Positions 15,321 through 27,625 of a stretch of DNA of 64,000 bases are shown piece after piece (position 1 is the stretch's first letter; each line of letters starts with the position of its first letter). The position numbers were made by a program, and so were the translations under genes. This DNA is from Laetiporus sulphureus 93-53 (taxonomy: Eukaryota; Basidiomycota; Agaricomycetes; Polyporales; Laetiporaceae), in NCBI RefSeq assembly GCF_001632365.1, contig NW_024468510.1, positions 1,120,074-1,184,073 on the forward strand, in the 5' to 3' direction. The notes beneath the pieces are model-generated. The model had not been told where the DNA came from. It ran no database searches and worked only from the letters and a program-made list of their open reading frames with translations.

Positions 15321-16985
15321 ATGCGGACAAAGCACGCGGCTCACTCGCTGCCAGCGTTTCCTGTGTATTCGTCGGCATTTCTGTCGCAGAACGAGCTGGT
15401 GCTCGGCGGTGGCGGAGGCCAATCCAAGACGGGCATCAAGAACAAGCTGGTGCGTAGTGCTCCGAACGAGACAGGACAATCTTGTCACGCTGCTGCAGCG
15501 TCTTTATCGCATAGAAGATGGTAGGGCCATCGTGTTGCTGGACGAGTTAGAGCTCGATAAGGGTGAAGATGCACCCATGAGTATGGCCGCCCATCCTCAG
15601 GAGAAGGTGCTCGCGTGTGGTGTGAACAGCTCGGAAGAGCATTTGCAGCGCGGAAAGAACCAGAACTGTCGTGTCTTTGCCATCAAGGATGACAAGTATA
15701 TACCCATCCTCCCCAGACGAGCTGATGTACTGACCCTTTGCAGGCTGTCTCTATCAAGCAGTGCAAGCACGCTTACACCGAATGATGTGGAGGACGACTT
15801 TCAGGTTTGCTCCGGTATCTATCACCTTACCCCTCTGACCTCGATGCAGAAAATAACGACCTTCTCGCCTTCCGGTGACTTACTTGCTGTGGGCGGAACG
15901 CGCGATGTGAGTGCGACATTGACATTGTAAGGACAGGGTAACGAGCTTCGGACAGTTATCGATCCTGAGCTATCCATCTCTATCTCCGTTTGTGTCCGCG
16001 TTGCACATTGACAAGGGGGAATTGTACGACGCGACTTTTTCCTCTACCACGGTATGAGCGTATCGTGCAGACGATCGCTGTTATATCCTGACGAGCGGGG
16101 AATGCCAGCTTGTTGTGGCTACGACTGTTAATTTGCTCGTCTACACCCTGCCTACCTCGACGGGTGGAAGCAACGAGAATGCCTCGGGCAAGGGAAAGGA
16201 GCCATCGACCGAGCTGGATCTGGTTAGAATGGTAGAACGCCCGGTTTTTCCGGGGAAAGACGCGGGAAGTAGTTTCCGTGCCGCAAGGTGATTGCTTCCA
16301 CATCCACATCACACCTTGCGTTCCTGAACTTCATGTACGCGATTCGCACGTAGGTTCCACCCCAACAGCGAGAAGATTCTATACACGGTTAGCAATACAG
16401 TCCCTCCTCGTACGCGGACGAAATCGTCTCCGCGGAAAGCCTTTGTGTGCAAATGGAACACGGACACTTGGGAAGTGAGTCGTGTGCGGAAAGTGGGGGA
16501 CAAAGGGTTGACATGTTTCGACGTGAGGTGCGTCTCTTGACTCGTAGTTCAACAATAGCTTCTGAAAAGTGGTAACTAGCCCGAACGGCAAATTCCTAGC
16601 CTTTGGATCGTCGGACTACACCGTAGGAATACTGGACTCGCAAACATTGGCGGTAAGCTTGCATCAACTATGTCGCGATGTTGGATATCTTCAATCCATA
16701 TAATGAATGCAGCCACTCCTCACCATTCTCAAAGCACACGATTTCCCTCCAACAACCCTCCGATTTAACACTACCTCTACTCTTCTCATATCTGGGAGTG
16801 CAGATAATACTGTCCGGGTTGTAACGGTTCCAGAATCTCTTGGAGTAACATGTTCGTCATCTCCTAGCATCCGCTGTGAATCATCCGCTGAAGCTGCCTT
16901 TCTAGCATGGAGCTCTTGGATTGTGATAATCGTCATCACATTGCTCGTTCTACTACTCGCCTACCTCGCTCAACGAATGACGTGA
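15321..16985 (+). CDS. SEC12: SEC12 / PREB, guanine nucleotide exchange factor for Sar1
   Basis: ER membrane WD40 protein that loads GTP onto Sar1 to begin COPII coat assembly. The N terminus (HAAHSLPAFPVYSSAFL, then a Gly-rich LVLGGGGGQSKTGIKNKL) matches the first blade of Sec12/PREB propellers. Downstream exons carry ARFHPNSEKILYTVSN, GLTCFDVSPNGKFLAFGSSD, TLRFNTTSTLLISGSADNTV and other blade motifs. The protein closes with one hydrophobic helix (IVIIVITLLVLLLAYLA) and a short basic tail. That is the expected tail-anchored layout, with little lumenal sequence compared with yeast Sec12. About six introns are needed. It ends 158 bp from the convergent TAF9 stop. Confidence 0.88.
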
Positions 16986-17143
16986 GAATAGTGCCTGTAA
17001 TTCAGCCAGCGTTGCTCTCCTTCGCATCTCATCTGTACATGTTCTCTATTAGATCAGATGTCATCTCATTCGCATAGGCTAATACAATACAATACATAAC
17101 TGCGTCAGCGCAGACGCTCATGCGAGCGAGCATATCGGAACCC

Positions 17144-17970
17144 TCAGTCGTAATCCTCCTCCAGTCTTCGCTTAAGGCCGTTCGTCGCAGCAGCACTGAC
17201 CTCTTCCATGGGTTCGTCCCCACTCTCCTCCTCTTCATCGCCCCCAGCGAACAGCCCGTCCTCTTCCTCCACCTCGCTTCCCTCCTCGGCGGCCTCGCCT
17301 CCTGGCGTCATCACGTCCATGTCGGATGGGGTCTGCAACGCGCCAACAGGTGCTGACGGCTGCGAGGGTGCTGCCTGGTCGTGCGGTTGTCTCGTCGGAT
17401 GAGGAGCGGCAGGAATGTTTGCAGGCTCCATGTCTTCGTCTTCCTCAGACTGGTCTTCCTCGATCTCCTCGGCCTCCTCGTCATAGAACTTGACACCTGG
17501 TGGCGGCTTGTTCGGGATGAGGTCGAAGTCCACCGATGTAAGACATTCGGCAGCTGGTGGTAAGCGGACACCAAAGACTTCTGGAACCGGTGGGAGCGGA
17601 ACTGAGTTGGTTTGCGTGGAAAGAGAGAGGATGTACTGCAGAAAGCAGAGTGAGATACGGGTAAAACGGAGGGGCAATTCCAAGCCGCTGCACTACCCAC
17701 CTCCTTCGGCACACGCCCACCAAACTCCCAACCTACTCGAGCCTGAACCGCGAGCGTCACGTCATCCATCTCGACCTTCCCCGAGCGTCCCGCATGCTCG
17801 GCATACACGAGCGCATCAGAGAGCACCTGTGTCGTGTACCGATGTGAGAATTCCAGCAGCTGGTGAAGGACACCCGGCTGTGCGTCTTGTACTGTCGGTG
17901 TAGAGGCAAGGAGTAGTGCTATCGCCCGAGCCGTCGGAGGAAGGTTATCAGCAGTAGCTGGCCGAGACAT
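17144..17970 (-). CDS. TAF9: TAF9, histone-fold subunit of TFIID and SAGA
   Basis: Transcription factor subunit that pairs with TAF6 through a histone fold. The fold lies at the N terminus: PPTARAIALLLASTPTVQD, HQLLEFSHRYTTQVLSDAL, YAEHAGRSGKVEMDDVTLA, then GWEFGGRVPKE. One intron near 17635-17700 joins to YILSLSTQTNSVPLPPVPE and VFGVRLPPAAECLT, followed by FDLIPNKPP, the conserved motif after the fold. The C-terminal third is very acidic with Glu/Asp runs. The start chosen is the ATG of MSRPATADNLPP; an in-frame upstream extension reaching 18174 shows no conservation I recognise and is likely 5' UTR. Confidence 0.93.
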
Positions 17971-18269
17971 GTCGTACGCTAACTCGGCGTGGCAGTGGGT
18001 GCTGTCGACGCGTCGCGGGCCAGCGGGCGCATTGGGGCCGCCCAAAACGCCTGTGGCTGCTAGGGGGCCACAGCGAGTCGAATACAAACCGCCACAAGGG
18101 CTTTCATCACCCATCGGATACTGCGCCAGTTCAGAAGACCACGGACGTACAAAGACTCCTGATGCTGCATTCATGCGTGGATAGCGGAACCTCTAGGGAC
18201 CCAGACTAAATGCTACAAATCGCACTGCTATAAAATACTTGTGATATATGACCTCTCCCTCTCCTTCCA

Positions 18270-20346
18270 TCAATTCCCCGCACCCTCTTTCAGTCTGCGC
18301 ATGAGCTCAACGGTGTCCTCCAGTTCCTTCGCCGCCTCATCATAGGGTGGCAGAGTGAGTGCCTCCGCCTCGCTGACCGCTCCACTATCGATCTCGGCCT
18401 GTTCCGACAACCGCTCCCTCTTCTTAACCGCCGCTGCAACCCTCGATGCCTGCAGCTTCTTCAAAAGCTTCCCTCCGCCACCGTAGAAGAATGCGAGTGC
18501 GCCGAACACCATGATATGGCCGTACCACGCGAGTCTGCTCCATGCCAAGAGGGAGTCTCTGACGGTGAGTAGCATGAACGGCGTCACCGCATAGTTGAGA
18601 ATCATGAAGCTGGCAATAACGCCTGCCACGTCGTATGCTCGCTTGATAAGCGTTTTCGGAGGAGGAGGAGCGTTCTTTGCTGAAATGTATGTGGCAGGTA
18701 GGAAGAGCGGGCGCAGGAGCCTGCGGCTGAGGCGTTGGGCCGTCTGGATGAATCCGCCGAACGAGAACGTCAGATAGTATCCTCCAGCAACTCCGTGCTG
18801 TCAATGAGTGACCATCAGGGGGCAACGAATGGAGAAATGATCTTGCACGGCATACCCAGAAAGCGCTAGTTGTGAAGGTAATCATGCTGCTTTTGAAACC
18901 CGGCTTCTTGCCCTTCGGAGTGACGCGTTTGTAGACACATTCTCTGAGCCACACGTTTGTCTTCATGTTCCAGGAGTCGAGCAGTACTTTGAAATTTGAA
19001 GGGAATTCGATGTGGTATATGTTTACGTTCGCGGCCCCCTTCCAGGTTGATTTACCAGATGGTGTGAAGCCGGTGAAGCCAAAGCCAGTGAGAATAGCCG
19101 CCCCCTGGAGCGAACTATCTGAGCGCCACGAACAGAATACGAATGCGCCTACAGACCTCGGTTAGTGTCCACACAGCGTAATATTTGGTGCGTTCGAAGA
19201 AACCACAGATTTGTACATAGGCAATTCTGCCCATGCTGCGTGAGCATAGAATATCTGAGCACGTTGTCACAGGGCATACCGATATAAAATGCTCTTCTCC
19301 GCGAACCAGCCCTGCACGGTCACGCCTAGATTGAACGATCCTGAAAATGTCACGTAGGCACCCAGAAACGCTAGTCCTATGAGCATCTTGCGGTAAGCCA
19401 CACGCTTCCTGCCTTTCGGTACAAGCTTTCGCGGCTTGTGAATGTCGTCTTTGTTCGCCAGCAGAGATTTGAATGTAGTTCCGTGCACTAGATTGTCATA
19501 ATCGGCATATTCGAGCGACGGGCCAACAAGGAATCCGGGGAAGTAGAGGCTGCGAGTGAAGTAATTATTTTGAAGTCATCAGGATGCTAATGATGTACTG
19601 AGATGGCGTAACTTACGCGTATCCGAGGAAGGCGAGCACCGATGGATAGTCTGTAACGCGCTTTTCCATCTGCCAATGATCTAGCTCCTGGAGATGATAT
19701 GAAGGGTCTGTCCCCGGATGCGATAGGAATATGGCACACCTCTGCAGGCCTCCTTCCATCGAAGACATTCCAAGCGAAGGTCGTAAGTTTCATTGTCAAT
19801 ACCATCTGCGGGGCAGTGATTTCGAATGTTTCGTAACCGAAGTCGAAAATAGCTCGAATTATGTGGCTTTACAGGAATTAGCGTAGGCAAAGCATCGAAG
19901 AAAGGCAAACGTACTTCACTGTCAGATGCCCCATGATGAGCCTGGGGTACGTTACGCTCGATCATCGTTCTTCGGACTGTCCAACATTACTCACCAGAAG
20001 ACTATCCATGGCATTCGGGAACCTTTCGTATTAGCCGCAATGTAGTATGTAGCCAGGATATCGGCCAGCAATTGTAGGTATGCAAGACCCATGCGCATCA
20101 CAGCGAGCAGGTAGAACGATGTAACGGCGACATTGAAGAGGTGTCTCCAGTTCGGCTGTGTTATGGGAATCCGAACGAAAACACTGCCTAATGGATAGGA
20201 TACCAAAAGACATGATATCAGCTAAAAAGTTTTTAAAAAAAGCAAGGTGTCAGTGTGTTGAGTTGAGCCTGTTCCTTGCTTTGCACCTTCACTTGATCCA
20301 CGGACGCCCCGGTAGCTTGAGCCAACGTCAAGAAGAGATTGTCCAT
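18270..20346 (-). CDS. ALE1: Lysophospholipid acyltransferase ALE1 (MBOAT family)
   Basis: ER membrane-bound O-acyltransferase that re-acylates lysophospholipids, chiefly lysophosphatidylcholine and lysophosphatidylethanolamine, with acyl-CoA. The start MDNLFLTLAQATGASVDQV is the typical short lumenal N terminus. Later exons carry FVRIPITQPNWRHLFNVAV, the segment MKTNVWLRECVYKRVTPKG with the conserved Asn, and, across an intron, TTSAFWHGVAGGYYLTF with the MBOAT catalytic His. The C-terminal cytoplasmic tail is rich in Lys, Glu and Ala. At least seven introns interrupt it. The gene lies between TAF9 and the four-helix membrane protein on the same strand. Confidence 0.9.
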
Positions 20347-20702
20347 GACGAGAGAGACAGACCGCCAGTCACTGCGGGGGTCCAAAGTGAAATTGTTTCG
20401 GGAAGAAGAACCCCAAGGGCTTTCGCGGATCGCAAGTGCATTTGGGGCAAAGTCCGACAAGGTCGCGGTAGTGGCACGCATTACGACCACGTGGCCGGGA
20501 CGCATACTCGACGTCACGCGTCAGACCAGTGGGTCTGGAATGAAATAACATCTGTTACACTGCTAAAAGTACACATGTTAAGTGGCGAAAGCTATATAGT
20601 AGGTAGTATGGTAATAGCTACAGCAAACATCGTTACATTTCATCAGAAGCATAACACGGAGCGGCCCCCGCTGACATGGAATCCTGGGTCACGTCACTGC
20701 GC
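20347..20702. other. ALE1 upstream region
   Basis: 356 bp between two minus-strand genes, holding the ALE1 promoter and the 3' end of the next gene. It contains CACGTG near 20490. No gene is seen. Confidence 0.4.
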
Positions 20703-21498
20703 CTATACATGAGACAGAGGTCGCGTCATCCCGGGTTGGGACGTCATGGGATACTGGTTCACGGTAGCCGGTTGGTCGTCACTGGTCTCCTTCACAGATG
20801 ACGACCAGCCACCGCGGCCGTGTCGGGAGCGCCAGAAGGCCACACCAATCAATATGAGAGTATAGCAGAACACTACAGATAGGTCAACTCAGCATTACTA
20901 TGTCGCTGACGTGGTGGCGTCTGATACTCACGGACAATCCATATTGCATAGGCAAATCCTTCCACAGCCTGAGTTTCTCTGCAAACAGCGTAGGCGGAAC
21001 CACTCCAGAACCGACAGGTGCCAAAGAAAGAGTTCTTGTGGTGGGAGGCACTGCCAGCCGTGGCAACCCATAGTATCCACAAGATGGCTTCATGTTGTTG
21101 AGCAAGACATTCAAGATGCGACGCGGAGATACTCACTGAGCCATACGATCTCGAAACTGATCGTCGATGTGAAGAAACCGAACGCCGCCATGTCGAGTAT
21201 CAACCTGCAATCACGAGAGGTTGAGAATATGATCTGACAGCCGAGTATACACAACGCACATCACGGGCAGGGTCAATAGAGTTAGGCAAGCTGTCGCAAT
21301 GCCCAACGCAGCGAAATTGGGATATCCACCCAAGCGTTTATTGGACACATCTACAATCCGCGCAGAAAGACCAAGGGCGCAGATTGCGCAGATGATGGTG
21401 AATACTGTTGACCATTGTAAGCCATGGCCTGTTCTCGATCACAGCTGCATCTGTTACGTACTGAAGACAAAAAACCTCACGACTGATAACCAAAACAT
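20703..21498 (-). CDS. Four-helix membrane protein, probably MARVEL-like
   Basis: Exon 1 (MFWLSVVRFFVF) splices at a GTACGT donor into IFTIICAICALGLSARIVD, giving the first transmembrane helix. A second helix follows in FAALGIATACLTLLTLPVM, a third around 21100-21200, and a fourth after an intron as VVFCYTLILIGVAFW. It ends in a polar tail with SRHGRGGWSS and TRPLSHV. The small size (roughly 200 residues), four helices and short cytoplasmic tail are typical of fungal MARVEL-domain proteins, which sit in plasma membrane domains such as eisosomes. No strict motif fixes the family, so this remains an inference from topology. Confidence 0.65.
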
Positions 21499-23123
21499 TT
21501 CGAGGTTTACTTTTTCGAGGCCAGGATATGTGGTGCTGTTCAGTAAGTCTCGCAAGTAAGGAGATTTTTGAGAAGGGGGTCAAGTACGGTGCAGTCTCGG
21601 CGACGCCCTAGCTGCCGTCTATATAGTGGGGTAGAGTTCGGCGGTTCGCAGTCTAGCCCCGAACTGCACTGGTAATCACGGAAGCCCCTCTCGAGGAGTC
21701 TTGGTCTGACGTCGGGCCATGCCTCCAAAGGCAGCCAAGCCGAGACCATGCTGCTCCAATAAGCAAATCCGCTTCTGAGCCGTGTCTTCGATGATAATTT
21801 TGAGCTAGGAGAAATGGCCGCGGAAGGAGATCAGAGAGCATTGCAGATGATGCACGATGGCATGACGTCCGCCTAGAAGGATCTGGCAGCGCCTGTGCTC
21901 AGCCTCCTGTCACGGGCCGAGAAACGTTGCTATATGAGGTCCGGGCCCGTCCATGCAGAAAAACTAGTAGCAACAAAAATTGTAAAGCAGCGTGTTCACT
22001 GTGTCCCCCGTGCTGCAAGCTGCTGCAAGTTCGCCGTCGTAGGAAGAGTCCCCAACAGCTCGACGCGGACCAGGACTGTTCCGACGTGGCGGTTCGCGGG
22101 CCGCGGCCTCCGGACAGGCTCCTGACAATGATCCCGAGCGGAACCGAGTCCAAGCTCGGAGCGCTCAAGCCAATGCACGATCGGTTCGGAACTCCTAACC
22201 CAGGTGACATGGATAGAACACTGGATAGAATATAGGATTTATGACTCACGCTCTTACTATCATTGGCCCTCTTTTTGACCTTTTAAGTTCCTGTGGTCCG
22301 TGAATTCATCTGATTGACTCCGGAACTATTCCATTAGCTAGCCATGCTTCTGATGTACCTTAATAAATTTTCCCTGCAGAAATTGTTGAGATTTTCATGA
22401 TACCGGAAGGCGACAAGGACTGCAACAGCAATGCAACCATTCTCCGCGGTGATGTCACGCAATCAGTCACTTTGCCGGGATGCCGCATTTCGCATTCCGC
22501 CCGGCATACTGATCCGACGAGCGCGAATTGTGGCGCGCGAGTGTCGAGAAGAGTGGCTGCCGCGCGCTGGTGCCTGTCGGAGTTCAGATCCGGCGATCCT
22601 CTGTGGCAACTTTGTCACACTGATGCTCATGTGTCTCTCCTGTTCTCTCTCCCCAGAGATCCATCTCGGGGCTCAAAGGTGTCGAAAAATTTGATATATC
22701 TTCTTTGACCTCATATAAAACTATGACTAACTCACCAAAGGTATCAGGCACGAACTGCAGTGAGCCGAAGCCTGATTAAGCCCGCATTTTGAGCATGCAG
22801 GCCATGATCTGCCTATTATTCGTCCAATCCTCAACTTCATGACACAGCACTCAGTAGACATAGTCATCATGTTTACAGCCATATACAGTGAAATTTTCAG
22901 ATTTTTGTGGGATGAGGAAAGCTCTGGACAACGTGAATTGCGTTACTGTCGCAGTTGCATTGCAGGGCCAGTGATAGTATGCTATGGACACAAATGAAAC
23001 AAATACGAAACACGACGAAAAGGACACCCCATGATGGAGTCTGAAAGTGACAGTCAATGATCTCATTGCTTCTCGAGTGACGCCCTCACAGGATGCTGGG
23101 ACTGGAATATAGTATCTATCTCT
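21499..23123. other. Gene-poor stretch of 1.6 kb
   Basis: Short frames on both strands (for example 21899-22249 minus, 22397-22708 plus) show no recognisable domain and no clear intron joins. I find no tRNA or repeat. It may hold the long promoter of the membrane protein at 21498 or a diverged gene I cannot recognise. Confidence 0.4.
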
Positions 23124-25347
23124 TCAAGGTTTCTGAATAAACAAGACGTGAGCAGCCTCAGTTGGATTCATCTCGGTGTTAGCCATGTCAATTTGTACAC
23201 ACCGTCCCTTAGTCTCGACAAACGTAAAATAGATCACGATCACGCCCAAGGCATCCCACGATGCATAAAACAGGTAGAATCTTACAGATTATCAGTGTCG
23301 ACGATTCTGCTCACGATGTAAGAGCTGCGCTCACCTCCATCCAACGTTTGCAATGGCAACTGGCGGCAGATATGTGTTGAAGAGACCACACGCGTTTACA
23401 AACAGGTTCATCACGGCGAGGCCCTTTGCACTAGTCGACATAAATCTCAGAGAAGTACACCGCAACAAATGCAGCATCATACCGATTATTATATGATAGC
23501 ACCTCCACCGGATACAACGATTGCATAGGCGTCCAAACGAAGGCGAAGACTGAGACAATGAGCGATATGCACCAGTTTTTGGTACAGGTATGTGCTCACC
23601 AATCAAGAACACATACAGAAAAGCAATGCCGACAACGCCTGCTTGTGGATGCGTCGGTGTCAACGCCGTGCATACCTATACAACAAGTAAGCGGGCTGAA
23701 TGTACAATACGAAGATAACGGAGACGTACCGTGATGACTACCACTGAGAACGACATGCCGGTCGAGCTGAGCATAAGCGTTGGCCGCCTGCCCCACTTCT
23801 CAATGAACCGCAGTCCACTTAGGGCTGCGATCATCATAATGGGTGTCTACGTGAAGCTGACGCTCAATGCTCTGTTTGTCAATGACCGACTCATGCATAC
23901 TTGCAAAGCGTTAAGCATGAGAACCATGTGCTCGTTGGTGACACCAGCCGATTCAACCTGCATGCAAGGTTAGCGCGATATGCCACCACGGAGCGTCATA
24001 AGTAAAGTTACCATGAGAGGGAAGTAGTAACTGGTTGGTGGCAGATCCAACTGTCCAAAGAATGCGATGCACAAGACGAGAAAGAATCGATGACGGTCAG
24101 ATCGCGTCCGCAAAAGACCCCGGATATCCCACCACCTAAACAACGATACTCTCAACGGATCTGTCCCGAGAGAGCAGGACAGGAATCACACGAACCGTTT
24201 ATCTGTACCACTCTCGACCTCGATGACTTCTTTCATTTCCTTCATCTGCAGTCGGACGATCTCGCTGTCCATATTCCCCTCACTGTGGTACTTTGTTAGG
24301 ATTTCCCGCGCCTTCTCGTCTTTCCCTTGGCCCATATACCAACCTGAAACATATTCTAATCACTCATGGCGAGCTATGATTTCTGTGAAAGGCTTTACGT
24401 GGCGACTCCGGGATGAACCAAATGAACATCAGGACCAGAATGGATGGAAGAGCTTGAAGGCCCATGGGCAGTCTCCACTGGAAATCTGGGTTACCAGGCA
24501 CGTATGACAAACCGAACTCAATCCATGTTGAGATGATGGTCCCAAGGAAGAAGTTCGCTTGATATCTGTCTTCACGTCAACCAGCTCAGAAAGACGCCAT
24601 AGGTGATAAAGCTCACGCTCCAGTCATGACACCTCGATAGGCAGGATGCGACATTTCGACGACATATGCGGGGCCTGCATGACGAGCATACCATCAGAAG
24701 CTACGCCACCGCCACAATGTAGCATCACCTAACCTGCTGTCTGCGCAATCACGGCTCCCAGACCGAGCACTACACGGCCTCCAATGAGGTAGTTAGTATT
24801 ATGGGCCGCCGCTTGAAACACTGCGCCGACCAGACAAATGAAGGAACCAATGCCCATGCCGTACCGGCGCCCCCACTTGTCGGAGATCTGGCCAGCGCCG
24901 AGAGACCCTACCTAACAGCAAAAGACATGTTGGTCGAGCTTAAACATCTTCGCCATAGCGTGCTCGGCTGACCATGTTTCCTATCACGTATGAGGCTGCA
25001 ATAAGACCTTGCTTGGACCCGCCATGCACGGAAAAATAGTCTTCAAAGCTGGTCATTGCAGACGCCCCTCCGAAAGTATTCGAGTCGAAGCCGTTGGTGG
25101 CCGAGCACAGATAAGCAACAAACACGATCAGATAGAGTTTTATCATGCTTCTCGACCATGGACCTTGATCATTATCAGGAAACCAGGACAAAATAATGGC
25201 TAAGAGAACTGACGACCTACGCGGCTTCTCCTTCGCCAATACTGCCGCCAGCTCGGAATGGACGGGCAGATCACTCTCCGCCTTCTGTAGATCGTCCTTT
25301 GAAGGATGATCTACATATTCGACAACGCTAGCCTTGTCCGAAGACAT
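23124..25347 (-). CDS. Sugar transporter of the major facilitator superfamily (LAC12-like)
   Basis: Twelve-helix proton-coupled sugar porter, closest by eye to fungal lactose permease-type transporters. After a polar N terminus (MSSDKASVVEYVDHP) the first helix is LYLIVFVAYLCSATNGFDSN, with the substrate-facing GFD. The cytoplasmic loop signature reads ISDKWGRR, helix 4 gives LIGGRVVLGLG, and PESPR is split from the following Trp by an intron near 24350-24400. The loop continues KAREILTKYHSEGN and SEIVRLQMKE. Then come helix 7 with FFGQLDLPPTSYYFPL and a C-terminal VETKGR. The usual TLEE after ETKG is absent: the tail reads CVQIDMANTEMN and ends FIQKP. Around ten introns are needed. The substrate cannot be set from sequence. 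Confidence 0.85.
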
Positions 25348-26496
25348 TGCAGTATCCAACTTTTGCCGCAGAGGTGAAAAGGCTTGCGGATCTTTCTGCG
25401 GTGGTCACTACGGGATGCTTACACTGAATAGGAGGAGGAAGGATGCTCACTGTAACCGATGACCTCCCCTTAATAATGAGAGTACAAGCCTAGCTCGCCA
25501 CCGAGGCTCACTCTATCCGGGGAGACGGACAACCGCGCCAGAGAGTGCATACTACCATGACCAGCGAATGACTCCCGAGGATTCTCCAGCGGCATTCGCC
25601 CTCTCATTATCCCGCAGAGCAGCTGGCAGAAGTTCCGGGATCAATATACGCTTACATATGGGGCGGCCGAGGATCTACCGGTTCGAGGATCGGCAAGTCG
25701 ACGGTCTATTGCACATAAACCTGAATCGCAGCAAAAATGATCTGTCTCGTAGAAAGTGAACTTGTTGCTCAACACATTTGTAAGATTGAGCACGTACGTT
25801 ACTCCAGCATCTTTCAAGCATGCCGCGTAGAAAGGTATTTAGATTCAGAGCGAGATCACGAGGATCTCGATACAATCGCTAAGAGCGCCTGGAGGTCATA
25901 TGAACTGCTTGAAGACTGGAACGTATATAATAATTGGGGCCTTGGACTATTTGATGCTTCATCGGGCTGCCATCACCTGATAGTTTCAAATGCCAGTTGG
26001 GGAGATGCCGCCAAAGTATGTCACGAATCATCCTGCTAGATGTTGTTCCTTTGTGAATTGTTTGTGTTTATTCACTCTATCGCTAGCGGTAAACTACGAA
26101 GAGCAGCTCCCAGAAATAAAGTCGCAACAGTAAGGCGGCAGGGGCTATATGTTCGTCTATCAGCAAGCACGTCAGCAAGAAGCAATTGAAAAGCGCACAC
26201 CTACGACACTAATGAAACGATGTTCGGAAGATCAGCCGATAAAAGTAGACTCTCGCCCAGCGAGGAGTTTAACAGCCTAAATTCAGTCACACGAAGGTGA
26301 AGTACCATTAAAGTCAGCAGAATTTGACAATAAATACAGCAAGTGCCATGCAAATACATCCGTACACACGGATGCCAATCCCTAGGGAACAGATGTACGA
26401 TCAATAATCCAACGAACAGTGATATATCGTGTTGATTCATGAGGTTGCAGCGCGAGACAATCCTGAAACCTGCCAACGGGACATTTGCAGAAGGTG
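25348..26496. other. Intergenic region upstream of the sugar transporter
   Basis: 1.1 kb with only short frames, none recognisable. A TATA-like TATATAATAATT at 25924-25935 has no obvious gene attached. The transporter promoter lies at the left end. Confidence 0.4.
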
Positions 26497-27249
26497 TCAT
26501 GACGTCCCGTCATCAAAGTCCAAGACAGTGAAATCCGACCGCTTCGTATTCGTGGTGGGTGCCCATAACGCATTCAGGTCGAACCAACCTCCAATAGTGG
26601 GAGGAGCCGCATCCTCAGCAGCATGGGCATCCTCTGGGTTGCTATAGAGATCCGTATGCTGATTTGCGCCGAGGCTGATGTGTTCGTCATTTGCCACCAG
26701 ACCAAAGTCGATATGCGGACGACCAGAGGCAATCTGGTGCATAACCAGATGGCAGGCCATAACGAACAAGAGTAACAGCAGCACAATCATTGCGCGCGCA
26801 CGAGACTTGTATGCCGATGGCTCGATATCAGGCGAAGAAGGCGACACTGGCAGTTTGATCTGGGATGGCAGACGAGGAAGGGTGGGAAGGCAGTTTGCCA
26901 GGCGCTGCGCGAGCGTTGGTTTTTGAGGCGGCATGAGGAAAGCAATTGAAAAGTCCCCATCATGCGAAGGAGACGACGGAGTGACGATAATAGCAGGTAG
27001 CGGTGCCTTCTCATCCACCAGAGGTTCGGACAGGTCTAGACATGATTCCAGCAACAGAGAGTGTCGGTCAAAATGCGATCGCATCGCACGTCTATCACGA
27101 TTCGAGCGAACTCACCAAGGGGTGCCGGGATCAAGGTGTAATCCAAGCGCTGCGGCAAGCGATGGAGACGCGGTGCTGTGGATATTGCATCATGTTACCA
27201 TTCGTGAAGTACAGAGGCTATACAGTCACTCACCACCAGAACGACGCAT
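26497..27249 (-). CDS. Unrecognised single-pass membrane protein
   Basis: I do not recognise the family. Three exons read well: MRRSG, then APRLHRLPQRLDYTLIPAPL, then DLSEPLVDEKAPLPAIIVT onward to the stop. Introns are about 27120-27235 in two parts, each with GTGAGT donors and CAG or TAG acceptors. The protein has a Pro/Ser-rich cytosolic-looking N-terminal half, one hydrophobic helix (MIVLLLLLFVMACHLVMH) preceded by Lys/Arg, and an acidic, His-containing C-terminal half with GGWFDLNALW. The positive-inside pattern suggests type II orientation in the secretory pathway. It is divergent from the WDR89 gene with 376 bp between starts. The start was chosen because it gives a clean exon chain. 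Confidence 0.6.
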
Positions 27250-27625
27250 CTTTTACAGTCCTAAACGTATCGGCAAAGCAGGCAATTGAACTTGCAATAG
27301 CGGGTGGGGAATACTCGGTCGATGCTAGGTGCCCAGGCGCGTCGATTGCCGAGAACAAAGGAGGGCAGCTTATAATGAGTGTGAGGTAAAACGAGTGTGT
27401 GTGCGCGAGCGCAAGGATAGGCTGAAGGACCCTGGGGCACCGCGGACAGCGAAGGAAGCGGCGAGAACGACGAAGACGACGAAACGTGCGAGGGACAACG
27501 GCAACAGCAACTACCAGCCCCCAAGCCACCCGCGCGCTTGCCAGCGGTGCCGTCGCTGCTGATGGTCCCTTGCTCGATATGGTAACTCTGCAGAAAACAT
27601 TCAACCCTTCTCTGCTACAGCTCAT
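27250..27625. promoter_or_regulatory. Intergenic region between two divergent genes
   Basis: 376 bp between the membrane protein and WDR89 starts, presumably a shared promoter. No clear TATA box. Confidence 0.4.

Noticed and set aside
17971..18174. N-terminal extension of TAF9 to 18174
   Set aside because: The added residues are Gly/Pro-rich without resemblance to the family, while the ATG at 17970 gives the normal N terminus.
21620..21670. Possible tRNA because of GGCGGTTCGCAGTCTAGCC
   Set aside because: The T-arm-like run does not pair properly and no acceptor, D or anticodon stems can be folded around it.
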